DNA of 64,000 nucleotides from the NCBI GenBank assembly GCA_963850605.1, contig CAWKLX010000005.1, positions 434,001 to 498,000 on the forward strand, written 5' to 3'. A program made the translations under genes and the position numbers. A model generated the notes under the pieces. It ran no database searches. It was not told where the DNA came from and worked only from the letters and a program-made list of their open reading frames with translations. Origin of the DNA: BOG-908 sp963850605 (GTDB lineage Bacteria > Pseudomonadota > Alphaproteobacteria > Acetobacterales > Acetobacteraceae). Below are positions 1 through 8,880 of the stretch, one piece after another. The number at the start of each line of letters is the position of its first letter. Position 1 is the first letter of the stretch.

Positions 1-2
1 AC

Positions 3-464
3 GACCTGGTGGTGACCGGCGAGTCCGGGCACGCCTTCATTCGCCGCAGCGGCACCTGGACGCCGATGCCGGTGCCTTATGATGGATCGCAGTTCGGCTG
101 CCTGACCGACCGTGCCGGTGACGTCTATAGTTTCGGCCTGCGCGGCAGCCTGTTCGCTTCGGCGGCACCGGCGGCCGGCGCCGGCTTTTCGCCATGGAAG
201 CGGATTGAGACCGGCGAGCAGCGATCGATCTTCGGTGGCACGCTGCTGGCCAACGGATTGATGGCGCTGGTGGGCAGCAATGGATTGGTCATGCTGTTCG
301 ACCCGCAAACCGCCACGCGCAAGATATTGCCGGCGCCGAGCGGGGGAACCCTGTCCGGAATCGCCGAGGCGCCCGACGGCAAATGGGTGATCGTGGGCGA
401 TGACGGAGTGCACGTGATGGATCCGACAACGGCGAGCCAGGCCAGCGCGGAGGTCACCCAGTGA
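3..464 (+). CDS. YCF48/BNR-like beta-propeller protein (5' partial)
   Basis: The reading frame is open at the left edge, so the N-terminus lies outside the window. The visible 153 residues show short repeated beta-propeller style blades with GD/GG turns (GSNGLVMLFD, VGDDGVHVMD), as in YCF48-related and BNR-repeat proteins. Its stop overlaps the GTG start of the RND exporter (GTGA), which implies translational coupling. In proteobacteria, YCF48-like proteins often sit directly before an RND/MMPL exporter and near DUF1329 genes. DUF1329 genes also occur at 7-10 kb here. The biochemical role is unknown; the protein is probably periplasmic. Confidence 0.6.
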   Translation, partial: DLVVTGESGHAFIRRSGTWTPMPVPYDGSQFGCLTDRAGDVYSFGLRGSLFASAAPAAGAGFSPWKRIETGEQRSIFGGTLLANGLMALVGSNGLVMLFDPQTATRKILPAPSGGTLSGIAEAPDGKWVIVGDDGVHVMDPTTASQASAEVTQ

Positions 465-2818
465 TCGGCTTTCTGGAGCGCGCGCTGTTCGGCAACCGCC
501 GCAAGGTGCTGGCGCTGTTCGCGCTGGTAACGGTGGCCTTGGGTGTGTTCGCGGTGCGCGTGCATCCGGACGCCGCGTTCGACAAGCTGTTGCCGTCGCA
601 TAACCGGTATATCGACACGTACAAGCGAGTAGAGACGCAGTTCGGCGGCGGCAACGTTCTGCTGATTTCGCTGGAGGCCAAGAACGGCAACATTTTTTCC
701 GCGCAATACCTGGATGCGCTGCGGCGGCTGACCGATGACGTGTTCTTTCTGCCGGGCGTGGACCGGACCCATGTCAGCAGTCTTTACACGCCCGACACGC
801 GCTTTGCCGAGGTGGTGGAAGGCGGCTTTAACGGCGGCCCGGTGATACCGGCGACGTTCAAGCCGGATACCAAAGGGTTCGAGACGCTTCGGGCCAACAT
901 CTATAAATCCGGCATCCTCGGCCGTCTCGTCGCCAACAATTTTCGCAGTGCGGTGGTCAGCGCCAAGCTGAATGACATCAACCCGCAGACCGGCGCGCAC
1001 CTGGATTACGCCAAATTCGCCGACGAGCTCGATTCGATCATCCGCGCGAAATACAATACCGACACGACCCAGGTACATATACTGGGGTTTGCACAGGCGA
1101 TCGGCGATATCGAGCACGGCGCGCAGGTGATCGTGCTGTTCTTCGGCATCTCGCTGGCCGTGGCCGCGGTGCTGCTCTACATCGTGTCGCGTTCCCTTTA
1201 TCTCACAGTGGCCGCGCTCGCCTGTTCGCTGATTGCGGTGATGTGGCAGCTTGGCATCATCACGGCGTTGGGCTTCGGCATAGACCCGATATCCGTCCTG
1301 ATACCGTTTCTGATACTTGCCATTGGCGTCAGCCATGGCGTGCAGATTGCGCTTTCCAACGTTCGTTTGGTTGGCGAGGGTAAGTCCTCGTTGGATGCGG
1401 CGCGCGGCAGCTTCCACAATTTGCTTGAGCCGGGCGCGGTGGCGCTGTGCCTGGCGGTGCTGACCTTCGTGACCGTCACCACCATTCCAGTGCCGGCCAT
1501 TCGCGAACTGGCACTGACGGCGGCCATTGGAATCGCGGTGCTGGCGGTGACGAACCTGATGGTGCTGCCGGTGATCGCGAGCTTCGCCAGCGTGTCGATG
1601 GACCGGATTGCCGCCGCGCAGCGTGGCGCCGCGCGCTTCGAAGGGTTTTGGCGGGCGCTGGCCAGCCTGGTGTCGCCGCGTTCGGCGGTTGGGATTTGCG
1701 TGGCGACCTTGCTGGTGGTGTGCGGCGCGCTGTTTCTGGGCCAGCCGGTAGTGGGCGATTTGCACGTGGGCGTGCCGGAGTTGCGGCCGGAAAGCCGCAA
1801 CAACCGGGATGCCGCGTTTTTCCAGGACAATTACTCCATCGGCGTGGACGTGTTGCAGGTGTTCGCGGAGGGACCGGCGAATTCGTGCCTGGACTACGAC
1901 ACTGTGAAACGCATCGACGATCTGGACTATCGGCTGACCGGCGTGCCTGGCGTGCGCAGCACATTGTTCATGGGCCATTTGATGCGGCTGGTGAACGTGC
2001 AGTTCAACGAGGGCAATCCGAAATTCAACTACCTGCCGCATGACAGCCGGGTGCTGGGCCGCGACAGTTCCGCCTTCGAAGCCTCGGCAGGGCTGGCCAA
2101 CAACGATTGTTCGGCCATGCCGCTGATCATCTTCCTGACCGACCACAAGGCCGGCACGATCGATCGGGTGATCCGCACCATCGAGGCGTATGCGGCGACA
2201 CCGTCGAAGACCAAGCTGCGGCTGGAGTTGGCCGCGGGCAATGCGGGGGTGATCGGTGCCACGAACATGGTGGTCGAGCAGGCGCAGCTGCCGATGCTGG
2301 GCCTTGTGTATGGCATGATCATCGTGATTTGCCTGGCTGTGTTTCGCTCCGTGCGGGCGGCGCTGTGCATCGTGTTGCCGCTGGCCGCGGTATCGATCTT
2401 GGCGAATGCGGCGATGAGCGTGCTGGGGATAGGGCTGAAACTTTCCACGCTGCCGGTGACGGCGTTGGGCGTGGGTATCGGCGTTGATTACGGGATCTAT
2501 AAATTTTCACGGCTTTCGTACTACATGCGCCGCGGCTACACGTTGAACGCGGCCTATATACAGACCCTGCGCGAGACGGGCTCGGCGGTGATTTTCACCG
2601 GCCTGTCACTGTCCATCGGTGTGGCCACCTGGGCGTTCTCGCCGCTGCAGTTCCAGGCGGACATGGGTATGCTGCTGACCTTCATGTTCTTCATGAACAT
2701 GGCGGGCGCGATTGTGGTGTTGCCGGCGATTATTGGGGTAATGGATTTGCTGGTGCCCCAGAAGCACCCGGGCGATATTGCGGCGGCGTTGGAGCCGGAG
2801 CATGGGACGGAGGCTTAG
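461..2818 (+). CDS. RND superfamily exporter, MMPL family
   Basis: A 785-residue membrane protein with the duplicated RND layout: a first transmembrane segment near residues 17-35, a large periplasmic loop (about 40-220), a five-helix bundle (about 225-380), a helix near 415, a second periplasmic loop (about 430-620) and a second bundle (about 625-770). Bundle motifs include GFGIDPISVLIPFLILAIGVSHG and GVGIGVDYGIY, typical of MMPL/RND transporters. It starts with GTG overlapping the preceding stop. Family members export lipids or hydrophobic compounds using the proton gradient; the substrate here is unknown. Coupling to the YCF48-like gene suggests a shared envelope function. Confidence 0.85.
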   Translation: MIGFLERALFGNRRKVLALFALVTVALGVFAVRVHPDAAFDKLLPSHNRYIDTYKRVETQFGGGNVLLISLEAKNGNIFSAQYLDALRRLTDDVFFLPGVDRTHVSSLYTPDTRFAEVVEGGFNGGPVIPATFKPDTKGFETLRANIYKSGILGRLVANNFRSAVVSAKLNDINPQTGAHLDYAKFADELDSIIRAKYNTDTTQVHILGFAQAIGDIEHGAQVIVLFFGISLAVAAVLLYIVSRSLYLTVAALACSLIAVMWQLGIITALGFGIDPISVLIPFLILAIGVSHGVQIALSNVRLVGEGKSSLDAARGSFHNLLEPGAVALCLAVLTFVTVTTIPVPAIRELALTAAIGIAVLAVTNLMVLPVIASFASVSMDRIAAAQRGAARFEGFWRALASLVSPRSAVGICVATLLVVCGALFLGQPVVGDLHVGVPELRPESRNNRDAAFFQDNYSIGVDVLQVFAEGPANSCLDYDTVKRIDDLDYRLTGVPGVRSTLFMGHLMRLVNVQFNEGNPKFNYLPHDSRVLGRDSSAFEASAGLANNDCSAMPLIIFLTDHKAGTIDRVIRTIEAYAATPSKTKLRLELAAGNAGVIGATNMVVEQAQLPMLGLVYGMIIVICLAVFRSVRAALCIVLPLAAVSILANAAMSVLGIGLKLSTLPVTALGVGIGVDYGIYKFSRLSYYMRRGYTLNAAYIQTLRETGSAVIFTGLSLSIGVATWAFSPLQFQADMGMLLTFMFFMNMAGAIVVLPAIIGVMDLLVPQKHPGDIAAALEPEHGTEA

Positions 2819-3357
2819 CGCCAATTGGGCGGCTTCAGCCAGGTTTTGGCGGCGGTTTGTCGGGCGGGCGGTTTGGCTCTGGTGGCGCCACGCTTTGGTG
2901 ATGTGGTCCGTGGCGAGGAGCGCGCGGCTGATTGTTGGCAGAGCGTCGAATGCTTGGCTGAGTTTATGGCAGATTTCGATCAGGATTTCGTCTGAAGGGC
3001 GGTTCGCGACGACGACCATGTCGTCCTGCAGTCCTTTGTAATGGCGGTCTGTGCCGTCGCGGGGCTCGCTAATGCAGGGTTGCGCGGGGCGGGGGATTCA
3101 CTCACGGCGGGTCCGGTAGTGTGACGCGGAAGGCGGCTGGTCGTACGTGCCGCTGTCGAGTGGGGATTCGAGCAGAATAGCTTCGCGGACGCAGCTGTAT
3201 GTCCCCATAGCCCGCCAGGTGCTTGGCGCCGTCCATGCTGTCATTTCGTGCGGCTTACGCTTGATTGTTGGAAAGGTGATGGGGTGCGAAGGTGCACCCA
3301 ATCTTACACCTTGCTTCATTACGTGAGTTCCCGACCACGAACAGTATCAAGCGCGAA
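2819..3357. other. Gene-poor region of about 540 bp
   Basis: No convincing gene is seen. A minus-strand frame at about 2819-3019 can be translated, but it has no ribosome-binding site, runs on into the RND gene and matches no family I recognise. Base composition becomes more AT-rich towards the right, leading into the 3.3-5.2 kb patch. Confidence 0.5.
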
Positions 3358-3747
3358 TTACGTATTGGCCAAATCTTTGGTCTGACGGCGGACTGGTATG
3401 TCTGCGCTGCGCGGCGCTTCATTCCGGTTATCTGCTGAGACTAGAGTTTTCGAGAAATCAAGAACAGCACTTGCACTGAGTTCAGCAATTTTTCGGACGT
3501 CTACGAACGCTTCACCAATCTTCTGAGATAATGTTTCTGTAGATACCTCGTGGGCATTGGCAACGGTTAAATCGCATTCGAGGATTAGACGACCATGATG
3601 GGGATGGGGAGGATGGGGATGATAGGGGGGGTGACAGTATCTGCACCACGGAGTCGCGGAGTACTTCGTTACTGCAAGTGAAACGATCGTGTCTTCGCCT
3701 TCCGCTTGGAAAGCGGCGACAACCGAAAATCCATCCCCGTCGGCCAT
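3358..3747 (-). CDS. Small hypothetical protein with His/Pro-rich centre
   Basis: A 129-residue protein of unknown function. The start is supported by a perfect AGGAGG five bases before ATG. Residues 1-30 are ordinary (DGFSVVAAFQ..EDTIVSLAVTKY). Residues 33-53 contain CRYC followed by alternating Pro and His (HPPYHPHPPHPHHG), a possible metal-binding stretch. The C-terminal half is helical and acidic. There is no signal peptide or membrane segment. It lies in a patch more AT-rich than its surroundings, downstream of the CadC-like/rhodanese gene on the same strand. A role in metal sensing would be speculation. Confidence 0.6.
   Translation of the reverse strand: MADGDGFSVVAAFQAEGEDTIVSLAVTKYSATPWCRYCHPPYHPHPPHPHHGRLILECDLTVANAHEVSTETLSQKIGEAFVDVRKIAELSASAVLDFSKTLVSADNRNEAPRSADIPVRRQTKDLANT
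3600..3631 (+). other. G-quadruplex-like motif
   Basis: Four G-tracts (GGGG, GGGG, GGGG and a run of seven) are separated by loops of 2, 5 and 6 bases. This fits the usual G4N1-7 pattern. It lies on the template strand of the small His/Pro-rich gene and coincides with that gene's Pro/His-coding stretch, so coding constraint may explain it. Confidence 0.5.
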
Positions 3748-3752
3748 TACGA

Positions 3753-3758
3753 CCTCCT
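3753..3758 (-). promoter_or_regulatory. Shine-Dalgarno AGGAGG
   Basis: A perfect AGGAGG lies five bases upstream of the ATG at 3747 on the minus strand. This decides both the start and the reality of the small His/Pro-rich gene. Confidence 0.75.
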
Positions 3759-3833
3759 ATGATCACGCCTGCTGCTTTGGGTTTATGAGGGGTACTCTAT
3801 TCATTAGCAAGCAGCATTTTTCGCTGCAAACCT

Positions 3834-6004
3834 TTATCGCCTCTTGCGTTGGAAGGGCATATTTGATTTAGCCCAGGCTTCTTCACCACCTCTATACCAA
3901 ACAACGTGCTGCAGTCCCCTTTTCACCATGGCTTCTGCAGTCCTGTATGCGTCGCACCCGAACGTGCCATCACCCATCACTACTAAATTGTCGTTCGCAT
4001 TGTTCCGGGCTCTTTCTTGTGCCACCCGAAGTGTAAATACATCTGGATTTTCGGTGGTATCATCATCCCCGAACCAAACCGCTCCTGGAGGAATTGCTAC
4101 GCCTAACCCAATATCTATGATGAATGGAGGATGGCTCGATTTGATGCTATTTATCAGTTGGGGAGTATACCAAACCTCCGCGCCACTAAGGTATTGAGGA
4201 GTGGCGTCGAAATCTCCTCCCGTGCAAGCATCACCTGCAAGAGCTGTTTTATCATGCTCGTCCGCGGAAAACGGCATGCCAGCATTCTGCAGGCCGCGTA
4301 AAAATGCTGCATAACCCGGCAGTTTTCGTTCGCTTGCCGGAGCATAAAACATTATCCTCCAAACCGATCGATTTGGCCAACGTGTGCGATATGTCGCGTA
4401 CTGTGATGTGGCCGCCGCATCATCATTTTGGATCGACTCGGCCGCTATTAGCAACAGATTAGCCCATTCGAACTCGACCGAAACTTGACGTAGATACAAT
4501 TGTATCGTCACCAGCCATTGCAATGTGGGCTAAATCGATCAATTCGCGCGTCTTTGACTGCAGCAACATGATATAAGAAAGCGTCACGTAACGTTGCCAA
4601 TTCGACACACTATCGGGCGTTAACCTCAAGATGTCGTGTATCGCAGAAGCTGCCTCCTCCAAGCGGCCCTGTGATCTCAAGCATCGAGAAAGCACGGCTA
4701 GCGCGTCAACGTTGGAGGGTTCAATTGAGAGCGCTGTTCTAGCGCTATATGCTGCCTCGACCCACAACCCACGAATTGCCAATTCGCGAGCATGTGCTGC
4801 AAGAGCTTTAGAATTACGGGGTGCGAGCTTTAAAGCCTCAGCTAAGACTTTGTGAGCCTCCGCCAAGTCTTTTATTTCGTCGACGTCGTCCATATCCTCA
4901 AGTTTCTCAAGTAACATCGCCCCAAGTTCAGCGGCTGCATCAGCAAACGAAGGTTGCTGCTTCAACGCTTGTTCGAGCAATGCTTGAGCTTGTATAAGAG
5001 AGGAAAGCGAGTCATTTGCGTTGAGCAAAGCCCTTGCACGGAAAAATAAGTCGAGGGCATCTGGATCGTCCGGCCGATCGTTGATCGACCGAGCGCTCTC
5101 GACTTGCTCCAATTGGAAACCGAGCTGCGTGGCCAGCTTACGTACAATGGCATCGCGCACGTCTCCGAGCCGCCCCTGCGGCGCTTCGAACCGTGATGCC
5201 CACAAGTGCGCGCCGGTGTCGGCGTCGATGAGCTGGGCGTTGACGTGATACTGGCTCTCCTCTTTCATGATGCTGCCCTCGACAATGTATCTCACCCGCA
5301 GCGAGCGGGCGATCTGCTGCACTGTGGCCGCCTTGCCGCGCCATACGTCCGCACTCTCGCGCGCGATGACGGTGCTGGCTGGGATGTGGGCGAGATCTGT
5401 CGTCAGATCGTCCGTCAGCGCGTCTGCCAGGTCTGCCTGGCCGGTATCGGTGCCGAGGCTGCGGAACGGCAGAACCGCGATCGACAGGCGCGGTGCGGTG
5501 GGCGGTGCGCGCCACACAAGGGCTGCGCCGCTAAGCACTAGTAGAAAGGTGGCTGCGACGGCGGCGGCTGTCATACCCCAGCGTTTGCGGCGCATGGCGG
5601 GGAGTGGCTGCGGTGCCGCGATGGATGGCGGCGGCGGTTCGGCAGTGTCCGCCAGGCTTTTCGATATGGCTGCCGCGGGGAGCGCCGTCACCTCGCCGGC
5701 GAATTTGTAGCCGCGCCCCGGCACGGTGACGATCAGGCCGGAATCTGTCGGCGTTTTCCCCAAGCACCTTGCGCAGGTTGGAGATCTGGACGGTCAGGTT
5801 GCTTTCGCCGACCGTGAGGTTCGGCCAGACTTTTGCAAAAATCGCCTCACGGGTGACTGGCTCGCCGGCATGTTCAACCAGCAGCGCCAGCAGGTCGAAG
5901 CCGCGGCCGCGCAGGTCTACCGGTGTGCCGTCGGCGCACAGCGTCCTGCGCTGCAGGTCGAGCTGCCAGCGGCCGAAACAGAATTTCTGTGGTGCGATCT
6001 CCAT
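3834..6004 (-). CDS. CadC-like winged-helix/TolB-like/TPR/rhodanese protein (two frame breaks)
   Basis: Three consecutive minus-strand frames make one 722-residue protein if two single-base insertions are removed. Domains in order: an OmpR/CadC-type winged helix (1-100, FDLLALLVEHAGEPVTREAI..VWPN..NLRKVLG), a transmembrane helix (about 145-165), a FlgO/TolB-like domain (about 175-310, IAVLPFRSLG..GQADLADALTDDL..YIVEGSI), TPR repeats (about 320-500), and a C-terminal rhodanese-like domain with a likely active-site Cys (MGDGTFGCDAYRTA) and a VVWYRGGEEAW motif. Break 1 is in a GGGG run near 5758-5761. Break 2 is between about 4475 and 4520. ATG at 6004 has GGGAG upstream. It is probably a membrane-bound sensor-regulator; target genes are unknown. 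Confidence 0.7.
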
Positions 6005-6336
6005 CGGAACGCTCCCGCGGCGTCATCGCCTGCGCGCGTCGCATTAACCAATTACTCGGCCAAATTTCAACGTCTCGCCGGTTGCGCGGCGGCGTTTTCG
6101 TCACGGGCCACCCGCATGACCGGGCTGCGGCGATGTAAAAGATATCAAACCCGCATTAAAGCGGCTCGGACGTTTCGTCTAACCAACTGAAAAAAGACGA
6201 TTTATCCGGCTTGATAACTATTAACCGCGATTGATGAGGGTCTCCGCAAAATCTCGGGCTACCGCTCTGGACGTCGCCCCGGACCACCGGGTCACCGGCC
6301 GGCGGACCCGGCCGATCCACAGCATCGGAGACCACA
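6005..6336. other. Divergent intergenic region
   Basis: These 332 bp separate the minus-strand CadC-like gene from the plus-strand urcA pair and should hold divergent promoters. An A/T-rich stretch near 6188-6235 is the most promoter-like part, but I cannot assign -35/-10 boxes with confidence. No RNA gene is seen. Confidence 0.4.
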
Positions 6337-6666
6337 ATGCGCACGTTTCTCACCCTGGCCGCCCTGGTGGCCCTGTCCGCCGCCACTGTCCCGGCCCAGG
6401 CCGCCGACGACCTCGAGGTGCACCACACCCGCGTCAGCTACGGCGACCTCAACCTGCGGTCCGCTGCCGGTGTCGCCACCCTGCGCCACCGTCTGTCCAT
6501 CGCCAGCCGCAACGTCTGCAGCGACGGCGCGGAGATGGCGGTGACCGCCGACGAACTCGCCTGCCGCAATACCGCGATGGCCCATGCGCTGTCCGACATG
6601 CGCCAGGTCGTCGCCAGCGCGCAGGCGCCTCAGGGCGCCGTGGTGGCCTCCATCGCACCGAACTGA
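6337..6666 (+). CDS. UrcA family protein
   Basis: A 109-residue secreted protein with a signal peptide (residues 1-22, ending AQA) and the UrcA layout: VSYGDLNLRSAAGVATLRHR, then two Cys (NVCSD, LACRN) that can form a disulfide, then a conserved C-terminal helix. CGGAGA precedes the ATG. UrcA proteins are small periplasmic proteins of alphaproteobacteria with no established biochemical role. A paralogue follows 63 bp downstream. Confidence 0.85.
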   Translation: MRTFLTLAALVALSAATVPAQAADDLEVHHTRVSYGDLNLRSAAGVATLRHRLSIASRNVCSDGAEMAVTADELACRNTAMAHALSDMRQVVASAQAPQGAVVASIAPN

Positions 6667-6729
6667 GTGCTCGCCTCACGGCCCTAAAAACCGCAATTCG
6701 TGACTGCAACCGAAACGAAGGAGACCACC

Positions 6730-7062
6730 ATGAACAATTTTCGCATCATCGCCGCGACCCTGATCGCGCTCGCCTCGGCCGCCCCGGCTTGGGCCGCCGA
6801 CCGCGAGGTCAGCACCGTCAAGGTCGAGTATGGCGATCTCAACCTGGCCACGTCTGCGGGCGTGAACACGTTGCGCCACCGCCTGATCGTCGCCAGCCAC
6901 GACGTTTGCGGCGACAGCGATACCAGGCAGATGGGCTCGGAGGCTGACGAGCAGGCTTGCCGGAATGCCGCGTTGCAGGACGCGCTACGCGACCTGCGGC
7001 GCGTCGTGGCCAGCGCGCAAACGCGGTCAGGCACCGCGCTGGCGTCGATTGCCGCCAATTGA
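6730..7062 (+). CDS. UrcA family protein, second copy
   Basis: A 110-residue secreted protein, clearly a tandem paralogue of the preceding gene. It has a signal peptide (1-22, ending AWA), VEYGDLNLATSAGVNTLRHR, and two Cys (DVCGD, QACRN). I place the start at the ATG behind GAAGGAG rather than at a GTG 30 bases upstream. The two genes are probably co-transcribed and end at a hairpin at 7081-7104. Function unknown. Confidence 0.85.
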   Translation: MNNFRIIAATLIALASAAPAWAADREVSTVKVEYGDLNLATSAGVNTLRHRLIVASHDVCGDSDTRQMGSEADEQACRNAALQDALRDLRRVVASAQTRSGTALASIAAN

Positions 7063-7080
7063 AGCCGCCATCCGGAGTAG

Positions 7081-7104
7081 GTGGGGTGCCCAGGAGCACC
7101 CCAC
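7081..7104. terminator. Hairpin between convergent urcA and DUF1329 genes
   Basis: A perfect 9-bp stem (GTGGGGTGC / GCACCCCAC) with a 6-base loop lies between two convergent genes. There is no clear T-run on either side, so it may act as a bidirectional terminator or an RNA-stabilising hairpin. Confidence 0.55.
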
Positions 7105-7125
7105 CCTGCCGGCAGCGTGTCGCGC

Positions 7126-8725
7126 TTACCGGTGTCCCAGCCGGCGCAGTGCCTCGGCGGAGAAATCGCGCATCGCGAGCTGGGTGCTGTTGAATACAGG
7201 CGCCTGCGGCTCCTGGTTGTGCAGGCCCTGCAGCATGTAGCGGTGCTGGTAGAGGTCGACGTATTCATAGCCGTCGGCGATGAAGACCGGCACTTCGGCC
7301 ATCTGCGCCGGGAAAGCCAGCGCGGTGCGCCACAGATTGCCGCGCCCGTCATAGCGGTCGGCGATCAGGCACTGCCAGCTATCCTCGTCCAGATACATGG
7401 TGCGGCGGGTGTAGATATGCCGGAACTCCGGCTTCAGCTTGGCCTCCACCACCCACACCCGGTGCAACTCAAAACGGATGTAGTCCGGGTTGGCTGATTC
7501 GCGCCCGATCAGGTCGGTGTAGCGCACCGACGGGCTTTGCAGCTTGTTGGTGTTGTAGGGAACGTACATTTCTTTCCGTCCCACCAGCGACCAGTCGTAG
7601 CGGTCGAGCGCGCCGTTGAACATGTCGTAGTCGTCGACCGTCTCCAGCCCGTCCGTGTCGTTGAGCGGGGTGTCGTAGTCGATGTCCGGTGCGCGGCGTA
7701 CGCGGCGTTCGCCGGGGTTGTAGCTCCAGGCCTCGCGCGCCTGGTCGTACGGGTTCTCGTGGCTGATCGCCAGGGTCAAGCGCTCCGGCATCGCGGGGCG
7801 GTGACAGGATTTCCTGGCGGAACATGCTGTCGATCGCGCGCCCGTTGTCGTAGCCGGCGATGTTGTAGGGCAGCATGACGATCTCGTGCCATTTCTGCAT
7901 CGAGTAGTCGCCGTTGGGGGTGGAGATCACGTTGTCGATCGTGCGGTCGATTTGCGTGCCGCGCCAGCGCAGGATGTGGTTCCACATCGCCTCCGCCCCG
8001 TTGTGCGGCACCGGGAACGGCACCGAGAGCGCGGCGCCTTCCACGCCTTCGCCGTGATGCACGAGATGCGCCCGGCCAATGTTGGCCACCGCGTTATCGT
8101 AGATGTATTGCGGTGCGGCGAAGGTGCGGTGCGTGGGATAGACGTCCACGTGGTAGCCGCGAATGGTCCGGATCATGGCGATCGTGCCCGCCGCGAGCTT
8201 GTCGGCGTAGCGGTCCACATTGGCGGCCGTGATACGGAACAGGGGGTGTTCGTCGGCGAACGGGTCGGGGCGCGCGTGCAGCGGCGCGGAACCCCCGCTC
8301 GCGACCAGGCCGCCTGTCCAGGCGGGGATGGTGCCGTCGGCATTGCCGGCCTGGATCGCGCCCATGGGTGTCAACCCGGCGCCGATGGCCGGCCGGGCGG
8401 CGGCGGGGGCGGTGGCGGGGGCGGGTTGCGGCACGATGACGCGCGCCATGGCGGGCTGGGCCGCGATCTCACGCGAGACGGGCAGGTCGCGCGGCGGTGC
8501 GGGCGGGGCGGCGTCGGCTTGAACCGGCGCATCCTCCGGCGCCGGTGCCACCGGCTGCACTACCGCATGGACCCTATGATGGCGCCGATGACGATGGTGC
8601 ACCACCGGGATGGGCGCATCGGAGGCGGAGGGGTCCACCTGGTCGCTGGATTGCGCGTGGGCGATCACCGCCGGACCGGCCTGAAGCGCCGTCAACACGG
8701 TCGCGGCGAGCAGCAAGCGTTTCAT
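7126..8725 (-). CDS. DUF1329 outer-membrane lipoprotein-sorting-like protein (one frame break)
   Basis: Two overlapping minus-strand frames join into a 532-residue protein when one base is removed near 7781-7786 (CCGGAGCGC context). The join PPRDAG/LTLAI matches PPRIAGQLTLVR in the intact paralogue next door. There is a signal peptide (about 1-25), a His/Pro/Ala-rich linker (about 40-110) that the paralogue lacks, then DUF1329 with GNADGTIPAWTGG, VDVYPTHRT, AREAWSYNPGERRVRRAP and RFELHRVWVVEA. The protein is periplasmic or outer-membrane associated. DUF1329 genes often accompany YCF48 and RND genes. The break may be a sequence error. Confidence 0.75.
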
Positions 8726-8880
8726 AAAAGTGCTCCATCCGTTTCGATATCGTTATTTAAGTCATTCTCCATTCGGCTGTCCATGGTTTTTCGCGGTTAG
8801 GTTGCAGCGGCAAGGGTGGACACCCTAGGCCACGGCTGCCTAAGATCGGGCCAGAGGCGCAAAGCGCCGCGGATCGAGGG

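Noticed and set aside
125..2146. Long minus-strand open frames opposite the RND exporter and elsewhere
   Set aside because: They are Arg/His/Pro-rich shadows of GC-rich genes with no ribosome-binding sites or domains.
2606..3019. Minus-strand frame of 137 codons after the RND gene
   Set aside because: It has no ribosome-binding site, overlaps the RND coding sequence and matches no family; not supported.
3689..4197. Plus-strand frames in the AT-rich patch
   Set aside because: They are antisense to the rhodanese part and the small His/Pro-rich gene, which have better support.
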